Assembly: GCA_000437515.1 (NCBI GenBank) | Contig: FR898495.1 | Coordinates: forward strand, 21,051 to 44,358 | From: Acidiphilium sp. CAG:727 | Lineage (GTDB): Bacteria > Bacillota > Clostridia > Christensenellales > Borkfalkiaceae | Direction of reading: 5' to 3' | DNA: 23,308 nucleotides | Shown: positions 6,589 through 13,521 of the stretch, piece by piece | Numbering within the stretch: position 1 is the stretch's first letter | How the letters are laid out: the number at the start of each line of letters is the position of its first letter | Made by a program: the position numbers and the translations under genes | Notes under the pieces: model-generated | What the model was told of the DNA's origin: nothing | Database searches by the model: none | Seen by the model: only the letters and a program-made list of their open reading frames with translations

Positions 6589-8748
6589 ATGGATATATTA
6601 AAAAGAATTACAAGCGAATTCAACTTAAAAGAAGATCATGCGAAGAACGTCGTAGCGTTGTTGGATGAGGGGAATACGATTCCTTTTATCGCCCGTTATC
6701 GTAAAGAAATGACCGGGCATATCGACGATCAGGTTCTTCGTGAACTTGCCGAAAGACTTAATTATCTCCGTAACGTCGAAAAGAGAAAAAGCGAGGTATC
6801 TTCTCTGATAACCGAGCAGGGGAAGATGACCGGCGAAATAGCGTCGGCGATAGCGGCCGCCGAAACTCTTACCGAAGTGGAGGATATATACAGACCGTAC
6901 AAGCAAAAGAGAAAGACGAGGGCTACCGTTGCGGTCGCGAAAGGGCTTGAACCGCTTGCGGATATATTACTTGCGCAGAATATAACGAGCGGAACCTCCG
7001 AAGACCTCGCAATCCCTTTCGTCGACGGTGAAAAGGGCGTAGAAAGCGTTAAGGACGCTATCGCCGGCGCGGAAGATATTATAGCCGAAAGAGTGTCCGA
7101 CGATGCCGAACTCCGTAAAAAATTACGCAGAATTTATCTTAAAAACGGCGAGATCGTTACTAAACTTACCAAAACCGAAGACGATGCGGCAAAAACGTAC
7201 GAGATGTACGCCGACTATTCGGAGAACGTCGCGGAGATTAAACCGCACAGAATTCTTGCGATAAACAGGGGAGAATCCGAGGGCTATCTTAAGGTTAAAG
7301 TTTTGATAGACGACGCTTTTGCCGTTCGGGTTTGCGAGGCGTTTTTCGTGAAAAACGAAAGCGTTACAACCTCTAACGTAAAGAATGCCGTTGCCGACGC
7401 GTATAAAAGACTGATTCAGCCCTCGATTGAAAGAGAAGTAAGAGGCCTGCTTACCGAAAACGCGCAGGAACAGGCGATTAAGATGTTTGACGTAAACCTT
7501 CGTCCTCTTTTGATGCAGCCGCCAGTGAAAGATAAAATTACCATGGGGTTCGATCCGGCGTACAGAACGGGGTGTAAGATTGCGGTCGTAGACGGAACGG
7601 GTAAGGTGCTTGCAACGACCGTGGTTTATCCTACTCCTCCGCAGAATAAAACGGAGGCTGCGAAAGCGGAACTTAAAGAACTGATAGATAAATATCACGT
7701 CGACGTCATCTCGATCGGCAACGGTACGGCATCGAAAGAGTCTGAAATTTTCGTAGCCGACCTCGTAAAAGACTACGGAGGCAGAGTCGTTTACGCAGTG
7801 GTAAGCGAAGCGGGGGCGTCGGTTTATTCGGGGTCGCCGCTTGCCGCGAAAGAATTTCCGAATTACGATCTGACGTTACGTTCGGCAATATCTATCGCGA
7901 GAAGGTTGCAGGATCCTTTGGCGGAACTCATTAAAATCGATCCGAAAGCGATAGGAGTAGGGCAGTACCAGCACGATATGCCGGAAGCGCGACTTGACGA
8001 GGTCTTGAACGGCGTTCTCGAGGATTGCGTAAACAGCGTAGGGGTGGATCTTAATACCGCGAGTTGCGCGCTTTTATCGAGAGTTTCGGGATTGAATGGT
8101 TCTATAGCGAACAATATAGTTGCTTACAGAGAAGAAAACGGCAAATTCCGTTCGCGAAGGGAACTGCTTAAGGTAAATAAACTCGGCGCAAAGGCGTACG
8201 AACAATGCGCGGGTTTCCTCCGCATAAGGGACGGTTCGAATATCCTAGACAATACCGCCGTACACCCTGAGTCGTACGATGCGACTGAAAAATTATTGAA
8301 ACTTTTCGGGTATACCGACGAGGACGTTGCCGAAAGAAAACTCGGTGATTTGCCCGTTCAGATAAAGCGTTACGGAGAGCAAAAAGCCGCTTCGGAGTGC
8401 GGGTTGGGCGTTCCTACGATGAATGACGTAATTACCGAACTACTCAAACCCGGAAGAGACGTGAGGGATAATTTACCGAAACCCGAACTCCGTTCCGATA
8501 TTATGGACATCAACGACTTAAAAGAGGGAATGGAACTCAACGGAACTATAAGAAACGTTATTGATTTCGGGGTCTTTGTCGATATCGGCGTTCACCAGGA
8601 CGGTTTAGTGCATATTTCGGAACTTTCGGACGAATATATAAGACATCCGTCGGACAAATTTAAGGTCGGTCAATCGGTTAAGGTGAGGGTGATCGGCGTC
8701 GACGTAAAGAAAAACAGAATAAGTCTTACGATGCGTAAAAATCGTTGA
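6589..8748 (+). CDS. tex: Tex-family RNA-binding transcription accessory protein
   Basis: This 719-residue protein has the standard Tex (YhgF/Spt6-like) layout: an N-terminal helical Tex domain (to ~200, with NTIPFIARYRKEMTG near the start), a YqgF/RNase H-like domain from ~315 (MGFDPAYRTGCKIAVVD), helix-hairpin-helix modules around 485-550 (VGVDLNTASCALLSRVSG) and a C-terminal S1 RNA-binding domain at ~648-719 (GVFVDIGVHQDGLVHISEL). Tex proteins bind nucleic acid and affect transcription, but the precise role is unsettled in the family. The Shine-Dalgarno AAGGA precedes ATG 6589, 2 bp after the repair gene. Its stop codon lies inside the -35 box of the next promoter, marking the end of this transcriptional block. 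No terminator separates it from acpP. Confidence 0.96.
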   Translation: MDILKRITSEFNLKEDHAKNVVALLDEGNTIPFIARYRKEMTGHIDDQVLRELAERLNYLRNVEKRKSEVSSLITEQGKMTGEIASAIAAAETLTEVEDIYRPYKQKRKTRATVAVAKGLEPLADILLAQNITSGTSEDLAIPFVDGEKGVESVKDAIAGAEDIIAERVSDDAELRKKLRRIYLKNGEIVTKLTKTEDDAAKTYEMYADYSENVAEIKPHRILAINRGESEGYLKVKVLIDDAFAVRVCEAFFVKNESVTTSNVKNAVADAYKRLIQPSIEREVRGLLTENAQEQAIKMFDVNLRPLLMQPPVKDKITMGFDPAYRTGCKIAVVDGTGKVLATTVVYPTPPQNKTEAAKAELKELIDKYHVDVISIGNGTASKESEIFVADLVKDYGGRVVYAVVSEAGASVYSGSPLAAKEFPNYDLTLRSAISIARRLQDPLAELIKIDPKAIGVGQYQHDMPEARLDEVLNGVLEDCVNSVGVDLNTASCALLSRVSGLNGSIANNIVAYREENGKFRSRRELLKVNKLGAKAYEQCAGFLRIRDGSNILDNTAVHPESYDATEKLLKLFGYTDEDVAERKLGDLPVQIKRYGEQKAASECGLGVPTMNDVITELLKPGRDVRDNLPKPELRSDIMDINDLKEGMELNGTIRNVIDFGVFVDIGVHQDGLVHISELSDEYIRHPSDKFKVGQSVKVRVIGVDVKKNRISLTMRKNR

Positions 8749-8773
8749 CAAATGTTATTTCGTTTGTTACAAT
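8745..8773 (+). promoter_or_regulatory. sigma-A promoter of acpP
   Basis: TTGACA (8745-8750), a 17-bp spacer and TACAAT (8768-8773) match the vegetative consensus at 11 of 12 positions. The -35 box overlaps the tex stop codon. The inferred start near 8780 leaves an mRNA leader of about 80 nt before acpP, in which I see no riboswitch. Confidence 0.88.
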
Positions 8774-8861
8774 ACAAAAGAGTTTGAAATTGCCTTTCGT
8801 CGGGCAGAAAAACGAATTCAAGCGTAAAATCGTTATTTGCGATAAATTTTGAGGAGTTATT

Positions 8862-9086
8862 ATGGGAGAAACTTTTAATAAAGTGGCGGAATTACTCAGC
8901 GAGCAATTAGGTATAAGTAAAAGCGAAATCGCTCTCGACAGCGACGTTATAAAAGATCTCGGAGCAGATTCGCTTGACGTGGTGCAGTTGCTTATGTCCC
9001 TTGAAGAAGATTTCGGGATAACCGTTTCCGAGGAAGAAGCGTCTAACCTGAAAACCGTAGAAGATATAATAAAACTTATCGGCTGA
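8862..9086 (+). CDS. acpP: acyl carrier protein
   Basis: This 74-residue acidic protein contains the phosphopantetheine attachment motif GADSLDVVQL, with the modified serine at S37, preceded by DVIKDL and followed by the helix SLEEDFGITVSEEEA. It carries acyl chains for fatty acid synthesis in the cytoplasm. The Shine-Dalgarno GAGGAG (8851-8856) lies 5 nt before the ATG. Unlike the common arrangement next to plsX, fabD, fabG or rnc, it stands alone between a strong promoter and a strong terminator, so it is a monocistronic unit suited to high, independent expression. Full-length and unremarkable in sequence. Confidence 0.97.
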   Translation: MGETFNKVAELLSEQLGISKSEIALDSDVIKDLGADSLDVVQLLMSLEEDFGITVSEEEASNLKTVEDIIKLIG

Positions 9087-9103
9087 GATAGAAAAGATTT
9101 TTT

Positions 9104-9130
9104 GCGCCGCGGACATCAAGTCCGTTTTTT
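9104..9130 (+). repeat. first, degenerate copy of the acpP terminator hairpin
   Basis: Bases 9104-9124 repeat exactly in the downstream terminator at 9132-9152 (21 identical bases, period 28). Only the inner stem CGGAC/GTCCG around ATCAA survives, followed at once by six T residues. It can act as a weak terminator; alternatively its outer GCGCC can pair with GGCGC at 9131-9135. Confidence 0.75.
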
Positions 9131-9131
9131 G

Positions 9132-9163
9132 GCGCCGCGGACATCAAGTCCGCGGCGCTTTTT
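9132..9163 (+). terminator. strong intrinsic terminator after acpP
   Basis: A perfect 11-bp GC-rich stem (GCGCCGCGGAC at 9132-9142 with GTCCGCGGCGC at 9148-9158) around the loop ATCAA is followed by TTTTT. It separates acpP from the spoIIA operon. Confidence 0.93.
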
Positions 9164-9244
9164 CTACGTTTTATAAATTTTTAAGCGAGTTACAAAAATC
9201 GCGAACTAAAGACAAAATTTCTTATATTTCCGCTTAAAATTAAT

Positions 9245-9252
9245 GGTATTAT
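9245..9252 (+). promoter_or_regulatory. possible promoter of the spoIIA operon
   Basis: A TATTAT hexamer (9247-9252) lies 19 bp before the preferred spoIIAA start in an AT-rich gap of 185 bp. I find no good -35 box. spoIIA operons are normally driven by sigma-H, whose AGGA/GAAT-type elements I do not recognise here, so this is a weak call. Confidence 0.25.
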
Positions 9253-9271
9253 ATTGTCGTGAGGTATGGTT

Positions 9272-9583
9272 ATGGAAGTAAAATACAGACTCGACCGCGA
9301 AAATCTCTACATATATTCGTACGGAGAATTAGACGAATACACGGCGGATAAAGCGCGGAGGGAAATTGATAAAATCATCGAAGACAACGCTCCTTCGAAA
9401 AGCGTTATATTCGACTTTGCCAATTTATCGTTTATGGACAGTACGGGTATAGGAGTGTTGCTCGGCAGGTATAAAAAAATTAAAAAAATAGGTAGTAAGG
9501 CCTATATCAGCAGACCGAGTTTTACGGTAAATAAAATTCTGCAAATATCGGGGCTGTACGACGTAATGCCTAAAATTATTTAA
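9272..9583 (+). CDS. spoIIAA: anti-sigma-F factor antagonist SpoIIAA
   Basis: This STAS-domain protein of 103 residues is the anti-anti-sigma factor of the forespore switch. Unphosphorylated SpoIIAA binds SpoIIAB and frees sigma-F; SpoIIAB inactivates it by phosphorylating a serine. The phospho-site motif FMDSTGIGVLLGRY places that serine at S57 (S59 if the upstream ATG at 9266 is used). I prefer ATG 9272 because GAGG at 9261-9264 is 7 nt before it but only 1 nt before 9266. It contains two runs of seven A around KKIKKI. spoIIAB begins 13 bp downstream, preceded by GGAG, as in the canonical operon. Confidence 0.95.
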   Translation: MEVKYRLDRENLYIYSYGELDEYTADKARREIDKIIEDNAPSKSVIFDFANLSFMDSTGIGVLLGRYKKIKKIGSKAYISRPSFTVNKILQISGLYDVMPKII

Positions 9584-9596
9584 CGGAGAATTTATT

Positions 9597-10028
9597 ATGG
9601 TAAATAAAATGAACGTCAGATTCGATTCTGTTTCCGAAAACGAAGGCTTTGCGAGAAACGTTATAGCGTCTTTTTTAATGTCGCTTAATCCCAGCGTAAG
9701 CGAGTTGTCGGACGTAAAAACCGCGGTAAGCGAAGCGGTTACGAACGCAATCGTACACGGCTATCCGGATACGGTAGGGGAAGTCGGAATGGCAGCCGAA
9801 ATAAACGATAACGAAATACATATCGTAGTATCGGATAAAGGCGTAGGCATCGCCGATCTCGAAGAGGCTCTGAAACCGTTTTTCACGAGTAAACCGGACG
9901 AGGAAAGATCGGGTATGGGTTTCACGATAATCAGAACGTTTATGGATGAAGTAAAAGTTATTTCAGAACCAAATCGCGGTACGATAGTCGATATGAAAAA
10001 GGTGATAGGGACTTTGAATAACCGTTAA
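9597..10028 (+). CDS. spoIIAB: anti-sigma-F factor / serine kinase SpoIIAB
   Basis: This 143-residue GHKL ATPase both sequesters sigma-F and phosphorylates SpoIIAA. Landmarks are NEGFAR with R20 (an arginine equivalent to the partner-contact residue of the Bacillus protein), the N-box SEAVTNAIVHGYPD (E46, N50), the G1 box SDKGVGI (80-85), and ERSGMGFTII (103-112) forming the lid and G2 region. All are intact, so a working switch is expected. It lies between spoIIAA and sigF, with a 42-bp gap to sigF. Confidence 0.96.
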   Translation: MVNKMNVRFDSVSENEGFARNVIASFLMSLNPSVSELSDVKTAVSEAVTNAIVHGYPDTVGEVGMAAEINDNEIHIVVSDKGVGIADLEEALKPFFTSKPDEERSGMGFTIIRTFMDEVKVISEPNRGTIVDMKKVIGTLNNR

Positions 10029-10070
10029 ATTATATTTATCGGTTTACTTATTCCTGATAAGGAGCAACTG

Positions 10071-10793
10071 ATGCTTAACGCTGAACAGACCTTATTTTAC
10101 TTACGAAAAGCCAAAGCGGGGGACGTCGGCGCAAAAGAAACGCTAATGAATAATAACGTGTTGCTTATAAAAAGCATCGTAAAAAGATTTATCGGTAAAG
10201 GCGTAGAGTATGACGATTTGTATCAACTCGGCTGCGTGGGGTTTCTGAAAGCGATTAAAAACTTTGACGAAAAGTTCGGCGTCGTTTTTTCGACGTATGC
10301 CGTACCGATGATTATAGGTGAAATCAAAAGGTTTTTACGCGACGACGGAACGATAAAGGTATCGAGAATTATAAAATCGCAGGCGCAAACGATTAAAAGA
10401 TACGTTCAGGAAAAAAGCGCAAGCGGCGGTGAACCTCCGACGCTTGACGAGATATGCGTCGCTCTTAATATGGAGCGCGAAGACGTCGTACTCGCTCTTG
10501 ACAGTACGAAAATACCACTGTCTTTGCATGAAAGCGTGGATGACGGCAGCGGAGAAAAAAGCGTAGAACTGATAGATAAAATTCCTTCGCCCGAAAAAGA
10601 GGACGATATGGTTGATAAAATTCTGCTTAAAAGTCTTATAGAGAAATTACCGGAGAGGGAAAAGAAGGTAATAATAATGCGATACTATCGGGATGACACG
10701 CAAAGCGAAATAGCGGAAGCGTTAGGGGTATCGCAGGTGCAAATTTCGAGAATAGAAAACAAAATTATAAAACAATTCAAAACGGAACTGTGA
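10071..10793 (+). CDS. sigF: forespore RNA polymerase sigma-F factor
   Basis: This 240-residue sigma-70-family protein lacks region 1. Region 2 is visible as DDLYQLGCVGFLKAIKNFD and FSTYAVPMIIGEIKRFLRDDG, region 3 around TLDEICVALNMERED, and region 4 as LPEREKKVIIMRYYRDDTQSEIAEALGVSQVQISRIE, with its helix-turn-helix. Sigma-G shares this architecture; the assignment as sigma-F rests on position directly after spoIIAA-spoIIAB. GGAG precedes ATG 10071. It directs the first forespore-specific programme after asymmetric division. No terminator follows; the trmB promoter begins 6 bp after the stop. Confidence 0.95.
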   Translation: MLNAEQTLFYLRKAKAGDVGAKETLMNNNVLLIKSIVKRFIGKGVEYDDLYQLGCVGFLKAIKNFDEKFGVVFSTYAVPMIIGEIKRFLRDDGTIKVSRIIKSQAQTIKRYVQEKSASGGEPPTLDEICVALNMEREDVVLALDSTKIPLSLHESVDDGSGEKSVELIDKIPSPEKEDDMVDKILLKSLIEKLPEREKKVIIMRYYRDDTQSEIAEALGVSQVQISRIENKIIKQFKTEL

Positions 10794-10798
10794 TTTTG

Positions 10799-10828
10799 TT
10801 GACAACGAAAGTATTTTACGATTATAAT
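10799..10828 (+). promoter_or_regulatory. consensus sigma-A promoter of trmB
   Basis: TTGACA (10799-10804), an 18-bp spacer and TATAAT (10823-10828) match the vegetative consensus at every position. The expected transcription start (10834-10836) coincides with the trmB ATG at 10836, implying a leaderless mRNA. Confidence 0.9.
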
Positions 10829-10835
10829 TTCACCT

Positions 10836-11516
10836 ATGAGAATGAGAAAAAAGTCCAATCTGGACGAAAGAATGGATAATCTCGACGGGCATTTGCTGAT
10901 AAGAGAACCGTTGGATTTTTATTCGTTACCGCAAGAAAAGAGATATAATTTGCTCGATATTCCTTCCGTTTTCGGAAACCGTTCGCCTTTATGGCTTGAA
11001 TTGGGCGCGGGGAAGGGTAAATTTGCCTTTGAAACGGCATCCGAACATCCCGAAATCAACTTAATTGCAGTAGAGAAGATAAGTAACGTTATAGTCGAAC
11101 CTTGCGAAAGGGCGATAATTGAAAATCCGTCGAACCTTGCTTTTATGAATTGCGCCGTCGAAAATCTGCTTTATTATTTGCCTGAGCATTGCGCCGATCG
11201 GATCTTTTTGAATTTTTCTTGTCCGTATCCGAAATATACCTATCGTAATCGTCGGTTGACGTATTACAGGTATCTCGAAATATATAAGAAATTATTGACC
11301 TCTGACGGGGTAATTCGCTTTAAGACGGATAACCGCAAATTTTTTGAATTTTCTTTACAATCTTTTTCGGAAAACGGATATAAAATTAAAAACGTTTCTC
11401 TCGATTTACATGCCGACGATTACGGGGACGGCATCACTACCGAATACGAAGATATGTTCGTATCTCTCGGTAAACCCATATATTTTCTCGAAGCGTATTT
11501 CGAAGCGTATTTATAA
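10836..11516 (+). CDS. trmB: tRNA (guanine-N7)-methyltransferase TrmB
   Basis: This 226-residue SAM-dependent enzyme methylates G46 of tRNA. The start MRMRKK is typical of the family and supports ATG 10836 despite the absence of a Shine-Dalgarno. Motif I is LELGAGKGKF (55-63), followed by INLIAVEK. The FKTDN motif, SLQSFSENGY and TEYEDMF...GKPIYFLEA are conserved. The normally near-invariant FSDPWPKKRH segment reads FSCPYPKYTY (C129, Y131), changing several residues usually involved in substrate binding. The C-terminus carries a 12-bp in-frame duplication giving EAYFEAYL. The family assignment is secure; full activity is not certain. Confidence 0.93.
   Translation: MRMRKKSNLDERMDNLDGHLLIREPLDFYSLPQEKRYNLLDIPSVFGNRSPLWLELGAGKGKFAFETASEHPEINLIAVEKISNVIVEPCERAIIENPSNLAFMNCAVENLLYYLPEHCADRIFLNFSCPYPKYTYRNRRLTYYRYLEIYKKLLTSDGVIRFKTDNRKFFEFSLQSFSENGYKIKNVSLDLHADDYGDGITTEYEDMFVSLGKPIYFLEAYFEAYL
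11488..11511 (+). repeat. 12-bp tandem repeat at the 3' end of trmB
   Basis: TCGAAGCGTATT occurs twice head to tail (11488-11499 and 11500-11511), adding four in-frame codons just before the stop. Confidence 0.92.
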
Positions 11517-11532
11517 ACGGTAATTTATCGGA

Positions 11533-11567
11533 CCGCCACATAAAGTGGCGGGGTGTTTTTTTTTTTT
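11533..11567 (+). terminator. intrinsic terminator after trmB
   Basis: A perfect 7-bp stem (CCGCCAC 11533-11539, GTGGCGG 11545-11551) around ATAAA is followed by GTG and then twelve T residues. It isolates trmB from spoIIIA. Confidence 0.93.
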
Positions 11568-11611
11568 AAAAGGACAGGGGTGTGTGTGTTCTAAAACGGA
11601 CGAGTTGTATG

Positions 11612-11617
11612 TATAAT
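11612..11617 (+). promoter_or_regulatory. possible -10 element upstream of spoIIIAA
   Basis: TATAAT lies 16 bp before the spoIIIAA ATG, in the short gap after the trmB terminator where the spoIIIA promoter must be. No convincing -35 is seen. Known spoIIIA operons use sigma-E, whose CATA-type -10 I could not place with confidence. Confidence 0.25.
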
Positions 11618-11633
11618 ATATCGACGGAATAAT

Positions 11634-12485
11634 ATGCTTGATTTTTTGCCTGTCTTTTTACAATCTAAAATTTTATCCGAATATAAGCGGTTGTGCGAAG
11701 TTCGGTTGAGAGCAGGTATGCCCGTTATGGTTGTTTACGATGAAAACGGGCATATCAAACGTAAACTGCTATCGAACGCAGTAACGAAAGAACAGATAGA
11801 AGAGTGTGTAATGCGTCTTTGCGATTATTCGCTGTATTCGGTCGAATACGCGCTTAAAAACGGATATATTACTTCAAAAGACGGCGAAAGGGTAGGTATT
11901 TGCGGCGAGTGCGTTAAAAATGCGTCGGGACAAATAACGAGTCTGAAAAATTTTACTTCGCTGTGTATAAGATTTCCGCATGGAGTAAAGGGGTGTTCGG
12001 ACGACTTCTTTAACGCATATTTCAATGGAACGGCGAAATCGTGCCTGGTGTTTTCTCCTCCGTTTCAAGGTAAGACGACCTTTATCAGAGATTTGGGCAG
12101 AAACTGCGCCGAAAAATTATTTCTGAACGTGTTGTATATAGACGAGCGTAATGAATTTGCGATTGATAAGGCGGAACTCGGAAATACTTATGACGTTATT
12201 AAATACGCAGACAAGGAGTTTGGGTTCGGCTGCGCGGTAAGAACGCTTAATCCGGACGTGGTTATTTGTGATGAACTTACTTATAAAAACGATTTTTTAT
12301 CGGTGGTTTATTGCGGGTTAAGCGGGGTAAAAGTGATTGCTTCGACGCATTGCGATACGATTGACGCATTACAAAAAATACTTACAAATCATAACATTTT
12401 GCAATGTTTTACGTTTGACATATTTGTAAAACTTAAAGGCTTTGCAGTTGACGGCGTATACGATCGGGAACTGAAAAAAATATGA
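11634..12485 (+). CDS. spoIIIAA: stage III sporulation protein AA, secretion-type ATPase
   Basis: This 283-residue protein is the ATPase of the spoIIIA channel, acting on the mother-cell side of the septal membranes. The family core is visible: DGERVGICGEC, SLKNFTSLCIRFPH, the P-loop region FSPPFQGKTTFIRDLGR (residues 141-148 in place of GxxxxGKT), LYIDERNEFA, and Walker B PDVVICDEL with D213/E214. The first glycine of the P-loop is Ser141, while the Gly-Lys-Thr core is kept. After Walker B, DELT replaces the usual DEIG. The C-terminal GVKVIASTHCD matches the family. The stop overlaps the spoIIIAB start by 4 bp. Slightly short but complete. Confidence 0.93.
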   Translation: MLDFLPVFLQSKILSEYKRLCEVRLRAGMPVMVVYDENGHIKRKLLSNAVTKEQIEECVMRLCDYSLYSVEYALKNGYITSKDGERVGICGECVKNASGQITSLKNFTSLCIRFPHGVKGCSDDFFNAYFNGTAKSCLVFSPPFQGKTTFIRDLGRNCAEKLFLNVLYIDERNEFAIDKAELGNTYDVIKYADKEFGFGCAVRTLNPDVVICDELTYKNDFLSVVYCGLSGVKVIASTHCDTIDALQKILTNHNILQCFTFDIFVKLKGFAVDGVYDRELKKI

Positions 12486-12937
12486 AAACGGCATTAGGCA
12501 TAATATTTATCGTTTTGGGTTCTTTTATAGGGAAAAAGACGACGGACAAGTATCTGCAAGCCCAAAAGTACTTTTGCGCTCTGGCCGATTTCAACAGAAA
12601 TCTGATTTCAAATCTCGAATATAAAAGAGAAAGCGTAAAAACGCTGGCTAAGAAAAATTACGGGTTCGCAGATTTTGATAAAACAGTCGGCTCTGTTTTT
12701 GAAGAAGAGTTGTTTATACCGAAATATCTCGACGAGGGGCAGGTAAAATTCTTAAAGGAATATTTGAGCGGGATCGGAAGAAACAACGAAAGCGCAGAGA
12801 AAGCATTTTTAAGTTATTCCGAAAGAGAAATAGTAAAGATCCTGGACGAATGTGCGGATAAAAATAAAAAATACGGTTCTCTCGGACTAAAACTCGGATT
12901 TGCCGCAGGCGCGGCTGCTTTTATTTTAATTATATGA
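12482..12937 (+). CDS. spoIIIAB: stage III sporulation protein AB
   Basis: This 151-residue membrane protein has an N-terminal hydrophobic segment (ALGIIFIVLGSFIG, ~4-17), a charged helical cytoplasmic domain resembling type II secretion F-like folds (including FNRNLISNLEYKRESV), and a C-terminal hydrophobic segment (LGFAAGAAAFILII). SpoIIIAB is thought to work with the SpoIIIAA ATPase at the base of the mother cell-forespore channel. The start overlaps spoIIIAA by ATGA, and its stop overlaps spoIIIAC by ATGA, indicating tight translational coupling. Confidence 0.9.
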   Translation: MKTALGIIFIVLGSFIGKKTTDKYLQAQKYFCALADFNRNLISNLEYKRESVKTLAKKNYGFADFDKTVGSVFEEELFIPKYLDEGQVKFLKEYLSGIGRNNESAEKAFLSYSEREIVKILDECADKNKKYGSLGLKLGFAAGAAAFILII

Positions 12938-13131
12938 ATATTGACGTTATTTTCAAGTTGGCGGCTCTCGGCGTCCTGATTGCCGTAGTATGCCAGATTC
13001 TTAAAAAATCCGATCGCGACGATCTGGCAACTCTCGTGTCGTTGGCAGGGCTGATAATTGCTCTTACGATGGTTATAGGCATGATAAGTCAATTATTCGA
13101 TTCGATAAAAGCCATATTCAGTTTGTATTGA
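12934..13131 (+). CDS. spoIIIAC: stage III sporulation protein AC
   Basis: This 65-residue protein has two hydrophobic helices (LAALGVLIAVVCQIL and LVSLAGLIIALTMVIGMI) separated by the charged turn KKSDRDD, the layout expected of SpoIIIAC. It is an integral membrane component of the channel complex. Its identity rests on size, helix pattern and position between spoIIIAB and spoIIIAD. Confidence 0.92.
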   Translation: MNIDVIFKLAALGVLIAVVCQILKKSDRDDLATLVSLAGLIIALTMVIGMISQLFDSIKAIFSLY

Positions 13132-13137
13132 CGGAAA

Positions 13138-13521
13138 ATGGAAATTTTTAAGATTGCGGCTATAGGGGTAACCTGCGCCATAATAATAATTTATCTTAAA
13201 AACGTAAACGGCGAACTTGCTTCGATTGCGACGGTATGTGCGGGAGTACTGTTGTTATCGTTGACGGCAGGTTACGTGGCGGATTTTTTGTCGATATTTA
13301 CCGCGCTCGGAAATTATGCCGAACTTGGTAAATTTACTATTAAAATAGTTATAAAAATAGTAGGAATATCTTATCTCGTGGAATTTACGTCCGATTTGAT
13401 AGATGATTTCGGACTAAAAAGTTTGTCGGACAAGATTGTTTTTGCGGGCAGAATTTTAATTTTAACTACGGCTTTTCCGATTATAGAGAAGTTGATTTCG
13501 ACGGTAACGGAGTTATTATGA
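13138..13521 (+). CDS. spoIIIAD: stage III sporulation protein AD
   Basis: This 127-residue polytopic membrane protein is related to SpoIIIAC but longer. It has hydrophobic segments near 5-20, 30-55 and 105-127, and a conserved-looking ISYLVEFTSDLIDDFGLKSLSDKIVFAGRILIL stretch in the middle. It begins 6 bp after spoIIIAC and its stop overlaps the start of spoIIIAE by 4 bp. It is part of the channel's membrane base. Confidence 0.92.
   Translation: MEIFKIAAIGVTCAIIIIYLKNVNGELASIATVCAGVLLLSLTAGYVADFLSIFTALGNYAELGKFTIKIVIKIVGISYLVEFTSDLIDDFGLKSLSDKIVFAGRILILTTAFPIIEKLISTVTELL

Noticed and set aside
7123..7698. Long minus-strand ORF of 191 codons opposite tex
   Set aside because: It is a mirror of the tex codon pattern, basic and low in recognisable motifs, with no ribosome site. 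Similar antisense ORFs at 19594-20169 (nadK) and 21669-22202 (recN) have the same explanation.
8749..8767. ACAAA...TTTGT symmetry in the acpP promoter spacer as a fatty-acid regulator site
   Set aside because: The arms are short and do not match the FapR or FabT sites I know.
9165..9271. A sigma-H promoter before spoIIAA
   Set aside because: Expected from known biology, but I cannot find matching -35 and -10 elements with correct spacing, so only a weak -10 is listed.
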